Shown in pieces: positions 1-10,796 of a stretch of DNA of 10,796 bases. Under the pieces are notes generated by a model. That model ran no database searches, was not told where the DNA came from, and was given only the letters and a program-made list of their open reading frames with translations. Within the stretch, counting starts at the first letter, position 1. The number at the start of each line of letters is the position of its first letter. Both the position numbers and the translations under genes were made by a program. The stretch comes from Mucidula mucida (taxonomy: Eukaryota; Basidiomycota; Agaricomycetes; Agaricales; Physalacriaceae), in contig JADNYV010001014.1 of assembly GCA_015501055.1 (NCBI GenBank), forward strand, positions 1-10,796, written 5' to 3'.

Positions 1-775
1 GTAAATTTCCGAAGACTGGGATGAAGCTCTGTTTGTCAAAGCAGCGTGACCAGACGATGCCAGAGATAATAAAATCTGGTCGTCAGTTTTTAGACTTTCG
101 ACCAGACAGTCTCCGTGGATGTCCGTGAAGTCGGGTAGAGTTGAGACAACCGTGTCATCTTGGTACAGGAGTTGCTCAATGCCCCCATTTTGGAAGCCAA
201 CGAGTAGAGTACAAGTCCCCAATTCGTCGGAAACGAAGGCAATAGATGTGATATCGCACCGTGCTTGTTGGGCGTCAGGAAGGGTGTGCTGGTGTGCCAA
301 ATCTACTGGCGGTGCATCGTTGGGGAGATTAGGGACAAGGAAACTGTAGATGTATATTGTGCGAGCAGCTGCGACAACTAGATGGGACGAAGAAATGTCC
401 ATGACAGGTTGGAATTTCCCCCTCCACTGTTTAGAGAGAGGCCGAGCAACATAAGTTGTATTGTGATGAGCTTCGTGTTTTGAGCGCGTCCAACAACGGT
501 CGGTGAGAGTATCATAACGCACTCGCGACTTTGCGGACCAAGATGCGCGTGCAGTGGCGAGACTATAAGAAGGGCGCGGATTACGCCTGGAATAATCGTT
601 CCATCCATAGTCATTCACCTGAAAATTGAGTGAGGACTTGGCATACATGAAATTGGGCGTGGCTTACCAAGGAATCGAGGGATTTGCAGACCACAGAAAG
701 CCTTGATAGATCCAAAGCATTTAGTTCGTGAATAACTGTTAACAAGATGTCGTGGGGAAGGTCTAGTAGTAACAT
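1..775 (-). CDS. F-box protein, 3' end beyond the window
   Basis: Two exons are visible: 668-775 and 1-618, split by a 49-base intron (619-667) with GTAAGC donor and TTTTCAG acceptor. I chose the ATG at 773-775 because the F-box follows at once: residues 4-31 contain LPHDILLTVIHEL and a C-terminal LSVVCKSL, the usual pattern of this roughly 40-residue SKP1-binding helix bundle. F-box proteins are the substrate adaptors of SCF ubiquitin ligases. Exon 2 stays open for all 206 codons to the window edge and reads as alternating short hydrophobic strands and polar loops (for example LVVAAARTIYIYSF and CTLLVGFQNGGIEQLL), which suggests a WD40-like beta-propeller as substrate-binding part; that is inference, since no clear WD repeat signature was seen. 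At least 242 residues are present. It is transcribed divergently from GEM1. No frame break was seen. Confidence 0.8.
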
Positions 776-951
776 GTTGAGAGTCAAGATGAGAGGGGCA
801 AAGGCTCCGAAGAGGGAGTAAGAGCGTGGGAAGAAGGGGCCGGCATGCCGAATTGACGCGTTCCAGACTAGGCTTGCTCTATTCACGATAGTCCACCGTC
901 AGCCGCTTCCGTTGCTCTTTCGTCTGCTCCGGTGCTCTCACAGCCCTCGAC
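776..951. promoter_or_regulatory. shared promoter region between F-box gene and GEM1
   Basis: These 176 bases separate two start codons pointing away from each other, so they must hold both 5' leaders and probably a bidirectional promoter. The part just upstream of GEM1 (about 895-945) is pyrimidine-rich, rich in CTCT and CCG, as is common in fungal leaders. I see no clear TATA box. Confidence 0.5.
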
Positions 952-3582
<2,631 letters not shown>

Positions 3583-3870
3583 TAATGTACAGCTGTTAAT
3601 AGAAACACCGTCTAATTTTGCGTTGAATTGAGGGAGCAGGTTGCCTTGCCGTGGCGCGTGTGATCAACACGTGTTTGGGATAATCAGAAATCGGATCTTA
3701 TTATGTCCGCAGCGTGACTCCTTTCTTACGGCCTGTTCAATTTCGTGCAGGCTAAAACAAGCGATTTTCCTCATTTCTGCGTCTGACTGCATCATCTAGG
3801 CTGGAGATTTGTTGATTTCGAAAGCTTGAACTGCAACTTGAACTTGAACAACCAGCATCATGGACTGGAT
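3583..3870 (+). promoter_or_regulatory. intergenic region and probable promoter of the VWA gene
   Basis: These 288 bases lie between the GEM1 stop and the VWA-protein start. They contain an imperfectly spaced inverted repeat, CGTGT and ACACG around GATCA (3657-3671), overlapping the palindromic E-box-like hexamer CACGTG at 3668-3673, which bHLH factors bind in other fungi. Nearer the start codon, TTGAAC occurs three times (3826-3831, 3838-3843, 3844-3849). The role of these motifs is inference. Confidence 0.4.
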
Positions 3871-5566
3871 ATGGATTTCGAAGGCGCCGCGGGCTCCCAG
3901 TCCTACCAGCCTGTCTTCAGCGAGCAGCAGTACAATGCGCACCTCGACCCGAACAGGAAAATGCTGTAAGTGCTGCCCCATCTCTCTAGCCTGCATGCAC
4001 TGCTTAAAGGGGGCGACTGCAGGGATCTGGTGTTCGTGCAAGACTGTACCGGCAGCCAAGGGAGCTACATTACCTCTGCAACCAAGAACATCAAAGAGAT
4101 ATGCGGACACATATATGAATCGGGGCGCCTTCAGGCCCAGGAAGACTTGCGCGTCGGGCTCGTCGCCTTCCGAGACCATCCACCTCAGGACCACACGTAT
4201 ATCACCAAGAATTTTGGGTTCACGTCTGATGTCAGCCAAGTACATAAGCACCTGTCCGGATTGTATGCGTCTGGGGGCGGCGATGGGCCGGAGGCGGTGA
4301 CGGCGGCGTTGGTGGAGGCGTTGAATATGGACTGGCGCGAGAATGCGACCAAGATGGTCGTCTTGATTGCTGATGCGCCTCCCCATGGCATTGGGGAGTA
4401 CGGGGACGGTACTGTCTTGTGTTTATCTGGTGCAGCGTGGAAGTAATACTTACATTCTGTGCTAGGTTTCGACGAAGGCTCACCAGATGGCAATGATCCC
4501 CTGCAATTAGCTCGTGCGCTTGCAAGCCGTGGTATCACTCTCGTACGTCATCGTGTTGTGTATCCTCGTTCGCACCAGTCACATCAACCCAGTTTTTCGT
4601 CGCCTGTGAGCCCGCACTGAGCGGATATCAAGTGAGTCCGCTTGTGTTCATCTCTTTACTGATCCTCAGGTTGGGTGCCCCCTAGTATGCAACCGACTTT
4701 TACAAAGCAATAACTAATCTCACATCGGGCTTGATGCTTCCGCTGACGACCGCTGATCTCCTTGCTCATGCCATCGTCGGCAGTGTTCTTGAAAACCTTG
4801 ACATGGAACGCTTGGTGCGCGAGGTAGGACACGCGGTGGCCCAGCGCATCCTCGGTAACAACGAGAGCGTGGACGACGTTGCTCGGGAGCTGCACGAGAA
4901 ACTGCTCTTGCGGAACGAGAGTACAAAGAAGGTGGTGATAGAAAGCATTTACAAAGAGTCTCCAGAGTCGTCGAACAATGTCGATGTGTTTATGACGGCG
5001 CAGTCACTAGCCGAAGCTCGTCCGCATTTGAAAAAGGTGAGTTTTGTCTATGTCAAAGATGAAAGTGATTGACCTTGGCAAGGTGCATGGCACACGGTTC
5101 ACGGACAAATATTTGCAGATGCGGAATCTCAATAGTGGCAAGAGCTATTCCTCTTTCACACCCGCCACCCCTCCACGGTCGCCCACGATTCGGTCCCTCT
5201 CTCCGACGGGCAGTCCCAAAGCCAGTGCCGGCTCTCCACCGCGGAAGGTGGTCACCGAATTTGCGGCCTTTGGTGCACCAGCAAACGTCAGTGTGTTCGG
5301 GACTGCCGTCGCGTCAACACCCTTTTCGTTGGCTGGCGGGAAAGCAGCGTTTGGAGGAATGCGTAATTCGGGGAGGAAGGGAATGTTCGATGATGATGAC
5401 GACGATGAGGAGGATGATGGAAGACAGAAGGTTGAGTTGAAGGAAGGCTCGATTTCCCTGGATCAGGTGCGTCGCCAATTCTCACCTCAAGTGTCTGTTC
5501 TCAATGTTTACACTGCAGGCCCGGCGCATCGCGATGCAGAGTGCGTTCCGGTCTACCAGAGTGTAA
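3871..5566 (+). CDS. von Willebrand factor A domain protein, function unknown
   Basis: Seven exons join cleanly across introns 3966-4022, 4409-4465, 4543-4592, 4632-4685, 5037-5082 and 5467-5518, giving 459 residues. The ATG at 3871 is the first in frame; an ATG at 3860 is in another frame. After 32 polar residues comes a VWA domain (about 33-220): strand LVFVQ, MIDAS motif DCTGS (39-43), VGLVAFRDHP, a glycine-rich GGGDGPEAV stretch, and VVLIADAPPHG supplying the distal MIDAS aspartate. The DxTGS form, rather than DxSxS, resembles the VWA domains of VwkA-type proteins, but no alpha-kinase domain follows. Residues 230-330 look helical and charged. The tail (about 340-430) is low-complexity with several TP and SP sites and an acidic run (419-428), then a short basic C-terminus. 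It lacks a signal peptide and membrane segments, so is probably intracellular. MIDAS sites bind a divalent metal and usually a protein partner; the partner is unknown. Confidence 0.85.
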
Positions 5567-5850
5567 TGCATGCAATCTTGGTATAATTTCGTCGTTTGCT
5601 GTTTCCTCATGTTCACGTTCATCGTTACGCCCTCGCTATCCATTGCAATCTAGTGTAGATATCCTTGCACATCCCCCCCAGTCGTCCGAAAACTAACGAA
5701 CAGGAATTGTATTCTACTCCCGCGTCGACCAATATAACCCTTTGAAAGTTGATCCTTGATTGTAAATCAACGGAGCTCCTGTTTAGGACGCATGAGACCT
5801 CGAGGAAGGAATCATATTGTCTGCGAAATTGCCACTAGGATATACAAAGG
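5567..5850. other. convergent intergenic region with both 3' UTRs
   Basis: The VWA gene and the G-patch gene end toward each other across these 284 bases, which must hold both 3' ends. The only structure I see is a small perfect inverted repeat at 5756-5770 (TTGATT, 3-base loop, AATCAA). No open reading frame or RNA gene is apparent. Confidence 0.5.
5756..5770. repeat. short inverted repeat in convergent gap
   Basis: TTGATT and AATCAA flank a 3-base spacer (GTA), a perfect 6-base-pair stem on either strand. It lies between two converging genes. A part in 3'-end formation is possible but not shown; an AT-rich stem of this size also arises by chance. Confidence 0.4.
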
Positions 5851-6780
5851 CTAAAGATCACGTTTCCGTTTCTTTTTGCGAGGAGGTTCGTCAGTTGCTT
5901 CGTCGGTGACCTCGACTTTGCGGTGTCGTTTCTTCTTCTTGACACCTGCATCGGCAGTAGAAGACGTCTCGTTTTGCTCAGCACTGTTCCTCTTGCGCTT
6001 CCGTGCGACTTTTTCGGATTCAGCGTCAGATTCAACTGCGCGTGCTTCGAGCTTTAAACGCTTTCGCTCCCTTCTCTCTGCCTTTTCTGCTCTGTGCTGC
6101 CTCTTGAGCGCCTTTTCTTCTTTCGTCTTTCCTTTGCCTTTATCAGACGTTTTCAGTCCGGATTCGTCGATGGAGGTTGTGGGTATAGATGGTGCAGGAG
6201 TCGGCGAAGGAGAAGGCATTGCGAAAGAAGGATCTGGCCCAAGGACTGGTCCGCGGAAGAATTTAGAGTAGAGACCACGCTTTGCTGCTTCTCGTTTAGC
6301 GAGCGAGAGCAGGCTCAGACGCTGGGTTGGTGCGGTCGGAGTGCTACTCCCAGATGGGTCGGGCGTGGCTGGGATGCCATCGATGGGCCGTTTGTTGCTC
6401 AGAATACCGGTAGTCGTGCGTTTTAGCGTCGGTGCCGACGGGGTATCCTAAGATACTTTGAATTGAGAAAAGTACGCGCTATTAGTGACAACACACCTCG
6501 TCACTATCGTCCTCCTCATCACTGCTAGTTATTTTGACTTGTATGGACTTTGCCGCTGCAGAGAATAGACTTTGACATGTCATTTTAAACTGGGAGACTG
6601 ATAGATCGGTACGACATACTGGTCCCAAAATGGAAAAGCCTCGTCACGGTCCTTGCCAATGCCTGAGAGTGTCTTTTTCTGGGAGACGGTTATGGGGCGG
6701 GTAATGGCGCCCTGTCGGAGCCCAGTGCCTTTGCCTGACCATCCTTGGGCTACGAGGAAAGAATGCCCATCGAGTGGCAT
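5851..6780 (-). CDS. TMA23: TMA23-like G-patch protein, probable nucleolar ribosome-biogenesis factor
   Basis: Three exons (6620-6780, 6497-6569, 5851-6447) with introns 6570-6619 and 6448-6496 give an intact 276-residue protein. The ATG at 6778-6780 starts a degenerate G-patch (residues 1-55): FLVAQGWSGKGTGLRQGAI, then TRPITVSQK, SGIGKDRDEAFPFWDHLF. The pattern of an early GW, a glycine-rich loop, RPI and a closing FWDxLF with the following AAKSIQV matches yeast Tma23, a nucleolar protein linked to ribosome assembly. A serine- and acid-rich patch (TSSDEEDDSDE) follows, then a proline- and threonine-rich stretch. The C-terminal 100 residues are highly lysine- and arginine-rich, with KKKKRHRK and a terminal RKKKRKRDL, good nuclear or nucleolar targeting and RNA-contact sequences. 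Divergent from the oxidoreductase gene and convergent with the VWA gene. The family call rests on the N-terminal pattern; another small G-patch protein is possible. Confidence 0.78.
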
Positions 6781-7219
6781 GGACGAAAGAAGAAAGTGCT
6801 TACATAACTGCGCGTCAGAAATTTACAATCGCGGATCTAATGGATTATCGTGCTCTTCTGAGTGTTTGTTCAAGAAATTAAACGTTATCTCTGTTGGCAG
6901 GAAGTACGAGTATGAGCGGAGATCGAGGTTTTTGCTCCGAAAGAGGCAATCATTCTTTTCCTCTCTCCACGATGTGATTCTCCATCTTTCGCTTCACCCG
7001 TTGCTCGTGCCTCCAGCACATCTCAACTCTTTTCTAACCTCATCTACTTCTTTACTTTTATTATCGTATTTTGCCACACAGTAGCGTAGTATTACTAACG
7101 TGGCGGCCAATATTAGTCAGGGGTGTTCCCAAAGAGGCAGGTCGTTCCACCTTGTGGCAGATCTAGACTTGGAATGCTTTCCACTTGATTGGAGCACTTG
7201 TTTGCCAGTCGTAACTTTC
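6781..7219. promoter_or_regulatory. divergent promoter region between G-patch and oxidoreductase genes
   Basis: No gene is supported in these 439 bases. An open stretch on the plus strand across 6653-7084 has no coding character and overlaps the first exon of the G-patch gene. The oxidoreductase-proximal half is pyrimidine-rich (about 6950-7060). A CCAAT box stands at 7107-7111, about 110 bases before the ATG at 7220. A TACTAAC sequence at 7093-7099, followed by AG at about 7114-7119, resembles a branch point and 3' splice site, so a leader intron is conceivable, but I found no convincing donor. Confidence 0.45.
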
Positions 7220-8507
7220 ATGGATCCCGTTGACGGCGCGCGGAGCATTGTTATCATCGGCGCGGGCATTATCGGCTGCTCAACGGCGTACTACTTGACC
7301 CGCCACCCCGCCTTTTCCTCCGCCACATCGATCCGCATCCTTGAGGCATCCGTGCATGGACCAGCCCAGGGAGCGTCAGGAAAGGCGGGCGGGCTTATCG
7401 CCAAGTGGGCATACCCAAAAGAGCTCGTCGACTTGTCCTTTTCTGAGCATGTCAGACTGGCGGAGGAGCACAACGGGACGGACCGCTGGGGGTGGCGCTA
7501 CGTAAATTGCGGGAGCTGGGAGGCAGAGGCGAGCCAAGCACGACAGAAACGGGTTCTGAGGTCGGGCGTGGTGGTCGTAGGAAGAGTTTAGAGAAGACTC
7601 TCGGCCTCGACCCCGCGGCAGAGTCGTCCAGAGCGCGACAGAGCAAGGGTCTCCCCGACGATCTACTCTGGGTTAAAGAGCATGTCACCGAGTCCTATTC
7701 GCCCATGGCACCCCCGGCGCGACGGCCCAGGTACACCCATACCTCTTTACCACGAGCATGCTCGATTTGGCGCGGGAAGCGGGCGCGGAACTTATCTCCG
7801 CTGCCAAAGCTGTATCCATCACCCAATCCGGGGGCAGGGTCACAGGCGTCATTTACCAGGATCTTGCGTCTCAAAGTACCCTTGAGATTCCCGCGACGCA
7901 TGTCGTCGTCGCTGCTGGCGCTTGGTCACCATCCATCATACCCCGTCTTCCTATCTCTGCCACCCGTGCACACAGTCTTACTATCCAGGCTGCACCCGGC
8001 ACAACCATCGCGCCCTACGTTCTCTTCACAGAGATAATGCTGCAGGAGGGCGGAAGGCGTAAGCGTGTCTCTCCAGAAATCTATGCTCGTCCTGGGAACG
8101 AAGTCTACGCCTGCGGACCTGGCGACGATTCACCCATACCAGAAACCGTCGATGGCGTTCAGGTAGACGAAGGAGCCTGCGAAAGCATTCGGAAGCATGT
8201 TACAAGTATTTCCACTGAACTCAGTCTGGGCACTGTGAATGCCCGGCAGGCTTGCTTCCTTCCAATCGTTAGCGCTGGCGGAGGGCCCATTGTTGGTCCT
8301 GCTGAAAATCTGGCACACGGTCTCTACATTGCTGCTGGTCATACTTGCTGGGTACGTCGATCATTCCCTTGCATCGTGATTTCTCCTCACCATTCCCAGG
8401 GCATATGTAACGCGCCAGGAACGGCAAAAGTTCTCACTGAGCATATCATGGATGGTAGGATAAGAAGTGCCAACTTGAAGAAATTGGATCCCTCAAGGTT
8501 TACGTGA
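7220..8507 (+). CDS. FAD-dependent oxidoreductase, DAO family (TDA3-like), with frame break(s)
   Basis: Residues 10-19 read IVIIGAGIIG, the Rossmann GxGxxG that binds FAD, and E42 ends the second strand as FAD enzymes require. GASGKAGGLIAKWAYP and the later TAQVHPYLFTTSML, VVVAAGAWSP and GLYIAAGHTCWGICNAPGTAKVL match fungal TDA3-like members of the glycine/D-amino-acid oxidase family; the substrate is not known. The ATG at 7220 is the best start. A 48-base intron (8352-8399) precedes the last exon; the stop is at 8505-8507. The frame is not continuous. It moves once between about 7502 and 7560, either by loss of one G near 7522 or by an unusual 59-base intron (7502-7560). It moves again at the C run 7711-7715, where MAPP and GATAQVHPY meet and one C is missing; no intron explains that. 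Read as given without an intron it stops at 7589-7591. About 415 residues are expected. Confidence 0.85.
7711..7715 (+). other. one-base loss in C run of the oxidoreductase gene
   Basis: The upstream frame gives ESYSPMAPP and the downstream frame gives GATAQVHPYLF, meeting exactly at five C bases. A sixth C would join them. No donor or acceptor pair fits here. Confidence 0.82.
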
Positions 8508-8554
8508 CCTCGTCTCTGTATTGATTTGTTATTGCATCTGTTTCTCCACTGCAG
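8508..8554. other. 47-base tail-to-tail gap
   Basis: This is all that separates the oxidoreductase stop (8505-8507) from the CoA-ligase stop on the other strand (8555-8557). Both mRNAs must extend past it or end inside it, so their 3' ends very probably overlap as antisense pairs. I see no separate element here. Confidence 0.6.
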
Positions 8555-10796
8555 CTACAACTTGGCCGGTCTAGTTCCCAACAGCAGCTTCGCCTGATCG
8601 CGCAAGACCCGACGAAGAAGCTTTCCACTAGGGTTCTTAGGTATAAACGAAACAAACTCAACGCCGCCTTTGAGATGTTTGTACGCCACTTTATTCGCGG
8701 CACGTGCTGCCGCCATCTTCAGTACGGAAAATGACACTGACTGACAACGAACCTTGATGATAGACTCTTAACTTTCATGGCTTCTTGAGGCTTTCCCTTG
8801 ACTTTCGCCTCTGCATCGCTGGTGAGCACCACGAACGCCAATGGTACCTCTCCACCTAAGTGCGATGCATTAGCAGCGTACACGAAACGAAAACAATCAC
8901 GCATACTGTAGTCATCTGGGATCCCAACAACGCAAGCATCAGAAACATCTCGATGGTCTAGAATACAACCCTCCAGTTCTGCGGGGGCTACTTGAAATCC
9001 TCGGACTTTCATGATCTCCTGCCCAAGATTGTCAGATGCAGAACGTGTCTCTAGTCTCGACATTACCTTGATACGATCCAATATCCAGATCTCCGCATTC
9101 CGGTCTATCTTTACTTCGTCGCCCGTTCTCACCCATCTGTGAATGGTGTCTGTCTTGCTGTCCACGTCTGGGATATGCTACTCACCCTCCCACAAACGTT
9201 TCCCGGGACCTAGTAAGCGTTCGATTCAACACGACACATCATTGAGATTATCCGTGTAACCCACGCTTCTGCATTATTCTCATACCTCAGCGCGTTCGAA
9301 GGGAATACACCACCAACTCGCCCGCCTCGTCATAACCCGCAAGCGTTCCATCCGGTTTGACGACACGCGCGATCACCCCAGGCAGTAATTGACCGGCACC
9401 TGAGAACCCATCAAGCACCTCTACTCTAGGACAGGTCACTCACTTCCGGATGTACCGCGCCGCTGTGTGACGGGCCACGACGAGGTCGCCGTACACGTTT
9501 CCGTCATGCCTACAAAGAAACATAATGAACGGATTGAAGCCGCGGAGAAGAGTAGGCTGTACCGTAAGACTGTCCGATTTCGGCGTCTGGGAGGAGCTGG
9601 AAGAGCTGGTGGTTGACTTCGGCTGATAAGGGCGCCGCGCCGACCATGATGCATCGGATGACTTGGAGGCCTTGTCTGAAGTCTTTCACTGCTGGGTGCT
9701 TGGTGATGTCAATAGAAGTAATAAGAGAGTGTGTTTTTGATAAGATGCTTACTTTGCATAAGAGAACGACTTGGGGTGGAACGAGCCTGACAAACCACAG
9801 TTTGAGAATGGCTTGCAGTGAAGGGTTGCGACGTACATGAGGTGAGTGATACGGTAGTAGACGATGCTCTTCAGCATCTGTACAAAGTTGAACTTTGGTA
9901 CTATGACGACGGACATCTATGAAATGCTCAAGTTGTGCGAATACGCAGGGAGGGTAGTACGTACGCCACAGAATAGTATGAAATGAAGCTACGACGTTGT
10001 GAGTGCGACGCAGAACAGGCGGGAATACTCACATTAAGAACCAGACCATAGATATCTGGGTGTATTGATGAATACGAGTGGAGCGAGTGGATGGGGGACT
10101 CACGGTATAAGGGCAGCACTAGAGCCAACGAGAGCTCAACTTTGCCCAGTACATCACAGAGGTTTACCAAACGCACCACACATCGCGATGTCGCCGCTTC
10201 TATATCGTCTCTTGTCCCACGGTATCGACTCGTCGTGAACCCGATTATGAACGGCCATTTGAATGACATTCGTTATGGGCGCAATATGAGGAATGGACAC
10301 CGCCTGTAACCCAGAGCGATAGTACGAAATTGAACGCTACAATGACTGAATACCGACCTTGGGCTTCCCAGTAGTCCCTAAATTCTTATAAGTCTGCAGC
10401 ATAGTGAATACAACAAGTAACGCCATACCAGAAGAAAAACTCAGAAACGCGAGCTTCGTTTTTGCATCTATCTTGGGCTCGATGAATCTGCGCTTTCCCG
10501 CCCCGAGCTGCACCAAGTCGTCGATACTTGTAAGACTCTCACTATTCTCGAATAGAACAACTACGCGTTCCGAGGGCAAACCGCATGTTTTCGCTGCCTC
10601 CAAAGCGGTGGCAAGGGTGTCTGGATGCGCAAACATCAGAACCGCCTTGCTGATCTCCAGTTGGTATTGAAGTTCGTTGGCAGCGTAGTCCGGGTTGGCC
10701 CCAGAGATGATACCTCCAAGACGGTGGACGGCCCAGATGATGATGGGATAGTCTGCATTATCGGTGACAGCCCACGGTCGCCGGTTACTCAAGACG
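8555..10796 (-). CDS. 4-coumarate-CoA-ligase-like acyl-CoA synthetase, peroxisomal; 5' end beyond the window, one frame break
   Basis: An ANL-superfamily enzyme that activates a carboxylate as acyl-AMP, then forms the CoA thioester. Motifs in order: FSSGTTGKPK (ATP loop, split by intron 10378-10428), LPLYHIYGLVLN, QSYGMTETC (core A5), GWVRTGDEV (A7), DRIKEIMKVRGFQVAPAELE (A8) and PKNPSGKLLRR with the catalytic lysine (A10). The protein ends in AKL, a standard PTS1, so it should act in peroxisomes. About 493 codons are present; 70-90 N-terminal residues are missing. Introns: 10378-10428, 10304-10357, 10119-10176, 10056-10103, 9989-10032, 9917-9964, 9787-9836, 9699-9752, 9510-9562, 9400-9443, 9210-9264, 9137-9185, 9019-9066, 8856-8906, and less surely 8717-8772. 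One base is missing in the G run at 9301-9303, between ELVVYS and PSNALRYENN. Substrate may be a phenylpropanoid or fatty acid; sequence alone does not say. The first 15 codons at the right edge are uncertain. Confidence 0.9.
8717..8772 (-). other. least certain intron of the CoA-ligase gene
   Basis: The frame changes between EAMK and MAAARAANKVAYKHL. A 56-base GT-AG intron with donor GTTAAG and acceptor CTGAAG restores it, and its size fits the other introns. The acceptor is weak, lacks a clear branch point nearby, and the deleted part reads SFSVLK in the downstream frame, which could instead be coding with a lost base. Confidence 0.45.
9301..9303 (-). other. one-base loss in the CoA-ligase gene
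   Basis: In exon 9265-9399 the frame from the upstream side gives GELVVYS, and the frame that continues into the next exon gives PSNALRYENNAEA. The two meet at three G bases on the plus strand (CCC on the coding strand). A fourth would restore the proline and the phase; the exon is 135 bases where 136 fit. Confidence 0.82.

Noticed and set aside
3796..4386. 196-codon open frame on the minus strand
   Set aside because: It runs antisense through the first two VWA exons and their intron; the plus-strand VWA domain with conserved motifs is clearly the real coding sequence.
5392..5420. GAT/GAC trinucleotide run as a microsatellite
   Set aside because: It is the in-frame acidic run of the VWA protein with mixed GAT, GAC and GAG codons, so it is not a pure repeat.
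5876..6271. 131-codon open frame on the plus strand
   Set aside because: It is the exact antisense of the lysine-rich G-patch C-terminus; its phenylalanine- and serine-rich content is the complement of lysine and arginine codons.
6653..7084. 143-codon open frame on the plus strand across the G-patch/oxidoreductase divergent region
   Set aside because: It overlaps the antisense of the G-patch first exon, has no recognisable domain, and its second half is a serine- and leucine-rich translation of a pyrimidine-rich promoter tract.
8699..8706. CACGTG hexamer as a second E-box
   Set aside because: It lies inside the last coding exon of the CoA ligase, so codon use explains it.

Overview
This window looks like ordinary nuclear DNA of a filamentous basidiomycete fungus, most likely an agaricomycete. 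The genes are split by very many short GT-AG introns (about 44 to 58 bases), they are packed 50 to 450 bases apart on both strands, and the best recognised proteins are eukaryotic housekeeping types. I see no mobile element, no RNA gene, no CRISPR array and no sign of a new defence or biosynthetic system.

Layout: (1) 1-775, minus, the 5' part of an F-box protein running off the left edge. (2) 952-3582, plus, the mitochondrial Rho GTPase Miro/GEM1, 15 exons, divergent from the F-box gene across a 176-base shared promoter region. (3) 3871-5566, plus, an intact 7-exon gene for a von Willebrand A-domain protein with a phospho-site-rich, acidic tail. (4) 5851-6780, minus, a 3-exon TMA23-like G-patch protein of the nucleolus, convergent with gene 3. 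(5) 7220-8507, plus, a FAD-dependent oxidoreductase of the DAO/TDA3-like type, divergent from gene 4. (6) 8555-10796, minus, a 4-coumarate-CoA-ligase-like acyl-CoA synthetase, about 16 exons, ending in a peroxisomal PTS1 tripeptide (AKL) and running off the right edge; it is tail-to-tail with gene 5 with only 47 bases between the stop codons.

The genes do not form one pathway. They touch mitochondrial dynamics (GEM1), ribosome biogenesis (G-patch protein), redox metabolism (oxidoreductase) and peroxisomal acyl activation (CoA ligase).

The most noteworthy observation is a set of reading-frame breaks. GEM1, the oxidoreductase and the CoA ligase each carry at least one clean one-base loss inside an otherwise well-preserved coding exon, with recognisable family sequence on both sides, and each loss lies in or beside a short C or G run. 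GEM1 has a second break near its membrane anchor and the oxidoreductase may have a second one. The F-box, VWA and G-patch genes read through cleanly. The likeliest cause is residual indel error in the assembly; gene decay is the alternative. The frames and splice sites given here were worked out by hand from the sequence.
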